Positions 63,993 to 64,000 of a stretch of 64,000 bases of DNA are shown here, in pieces. The notes under the pieces are model-generated. The model did no database searches. It was given only the letters and a program-made list of their open reading frames with translations, and was not told the DNA's origin. The position numbers and the translations under genes were made by a program. This DNA is from Elusimicrobiaceae bacterium (GTDB taxonomy: Bacteria > Elusimicrobiota > Elusimicrobia > Elusimicrobiales > Elusimicrobiaceae), in the NCBI GenBank assembly GCA_017618215.1, contig JAFZUQ010000007.1:62001-126000 (forward strand), written 5' to 3'. Each line of letters begins with the position of its first letter. Within the stretch, counting starts at the first letter, position 1.

Positions 63993-64000
63993 TGAAGACA
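63992..64000 (+). CDS. Possible start of next gene (cut by window end)
   Basis: ATGAAGACA overlaps the preceding stop codon as TAATG, a common coupling arrangement. Only three codons are visible, so nothing can be said about the product. Confidence 0.3.

Overview
This is an AT-rich bacterial chromosome segment that appears to span the replication origin. Anaerobic, Gram-negative traits are visible: an OstA/LptA-like protein, an outer-membrane-barrel-like protein, superoxide reductase, rubrerythrin, rubredoxin, a pyruvoyl-dependent arginine decarboxylase and ThyX. The combination suggests an anaerobic, probably gut-type member of Elusimicrobiota or a neighbouring phylum. That placement is inference from gene content and protein style; no rRNA is present to confirm it.

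Origin (about 20.7-26.5 kb). dnaA (GTG start), a DnaA-box cluster, dnaN, a DciA-like gene, gyrB and gyrA run leftwards. lepB, two parS-like palindromes, parA and parB run rightwards. recF is missing from its usual place. Most genes on each side point away from the origin.

Left arm (1-20.7 kb). A tightly packed minus-strand operon of about 12 kb runs tpiA, deoC, a 923-aa DnaA-like AAA+ protein, a lipoprotein, comM, dprA, topA, a xer recombinase, a ROK kinase and an OstA/LptA-like gene cut by the window edge. A short plus-strand pair (folD and a lipoprotein) diverges from tpiA. A second minus-strand group holds a NifU-like protein, a PHP phosphoesterase and a glycerophosphodiesterase.

Right arm, 26.5-36 kb. 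It begins with a gene-poor 438-bp stretch that carries a probable ~60-nt small RNA gene with a near-consensus promoter. Then come a secreted M3 peptidase, a putrescine pair (pdaD-speB) ending in rubrerythrin, an oxygen-defence group (desulfoferrodoxin, flavin reductase-like, rubredoxin), a GH13 enzyme and two paralogous membrane proteins.

36-49.6 kb is the conserved transcription/translation block rplJ-rplL-rpoB-rpoC-rpsL-rpsG-fusA-tuf. It has a structured leader and several intra-operon hairpins. rplK and rplA do not precede it.

49.7-64 kb is more variable: a ferritin-like protein, an ankyrin-repeat protein, an ECF sigma/anti-sigma pair with a collagen-like secreted target, ybeY-glgC-thyX, and a four-gene radical SAM/Lgt-like/ICMT-like cassette. 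That cassette is bracketed by an exact 25-bp direct repeat which also forms the promoter and start region of both the cassette and nadK. nadK-recN, a small membrane protein and an outer-membrane-type protein close the window. The cassette, its flanking repeat, the small RNA and the DnaA-like protein are the most promising novelties. No tRNA, rRNA, CRISPR array or insertion sequence was seen.
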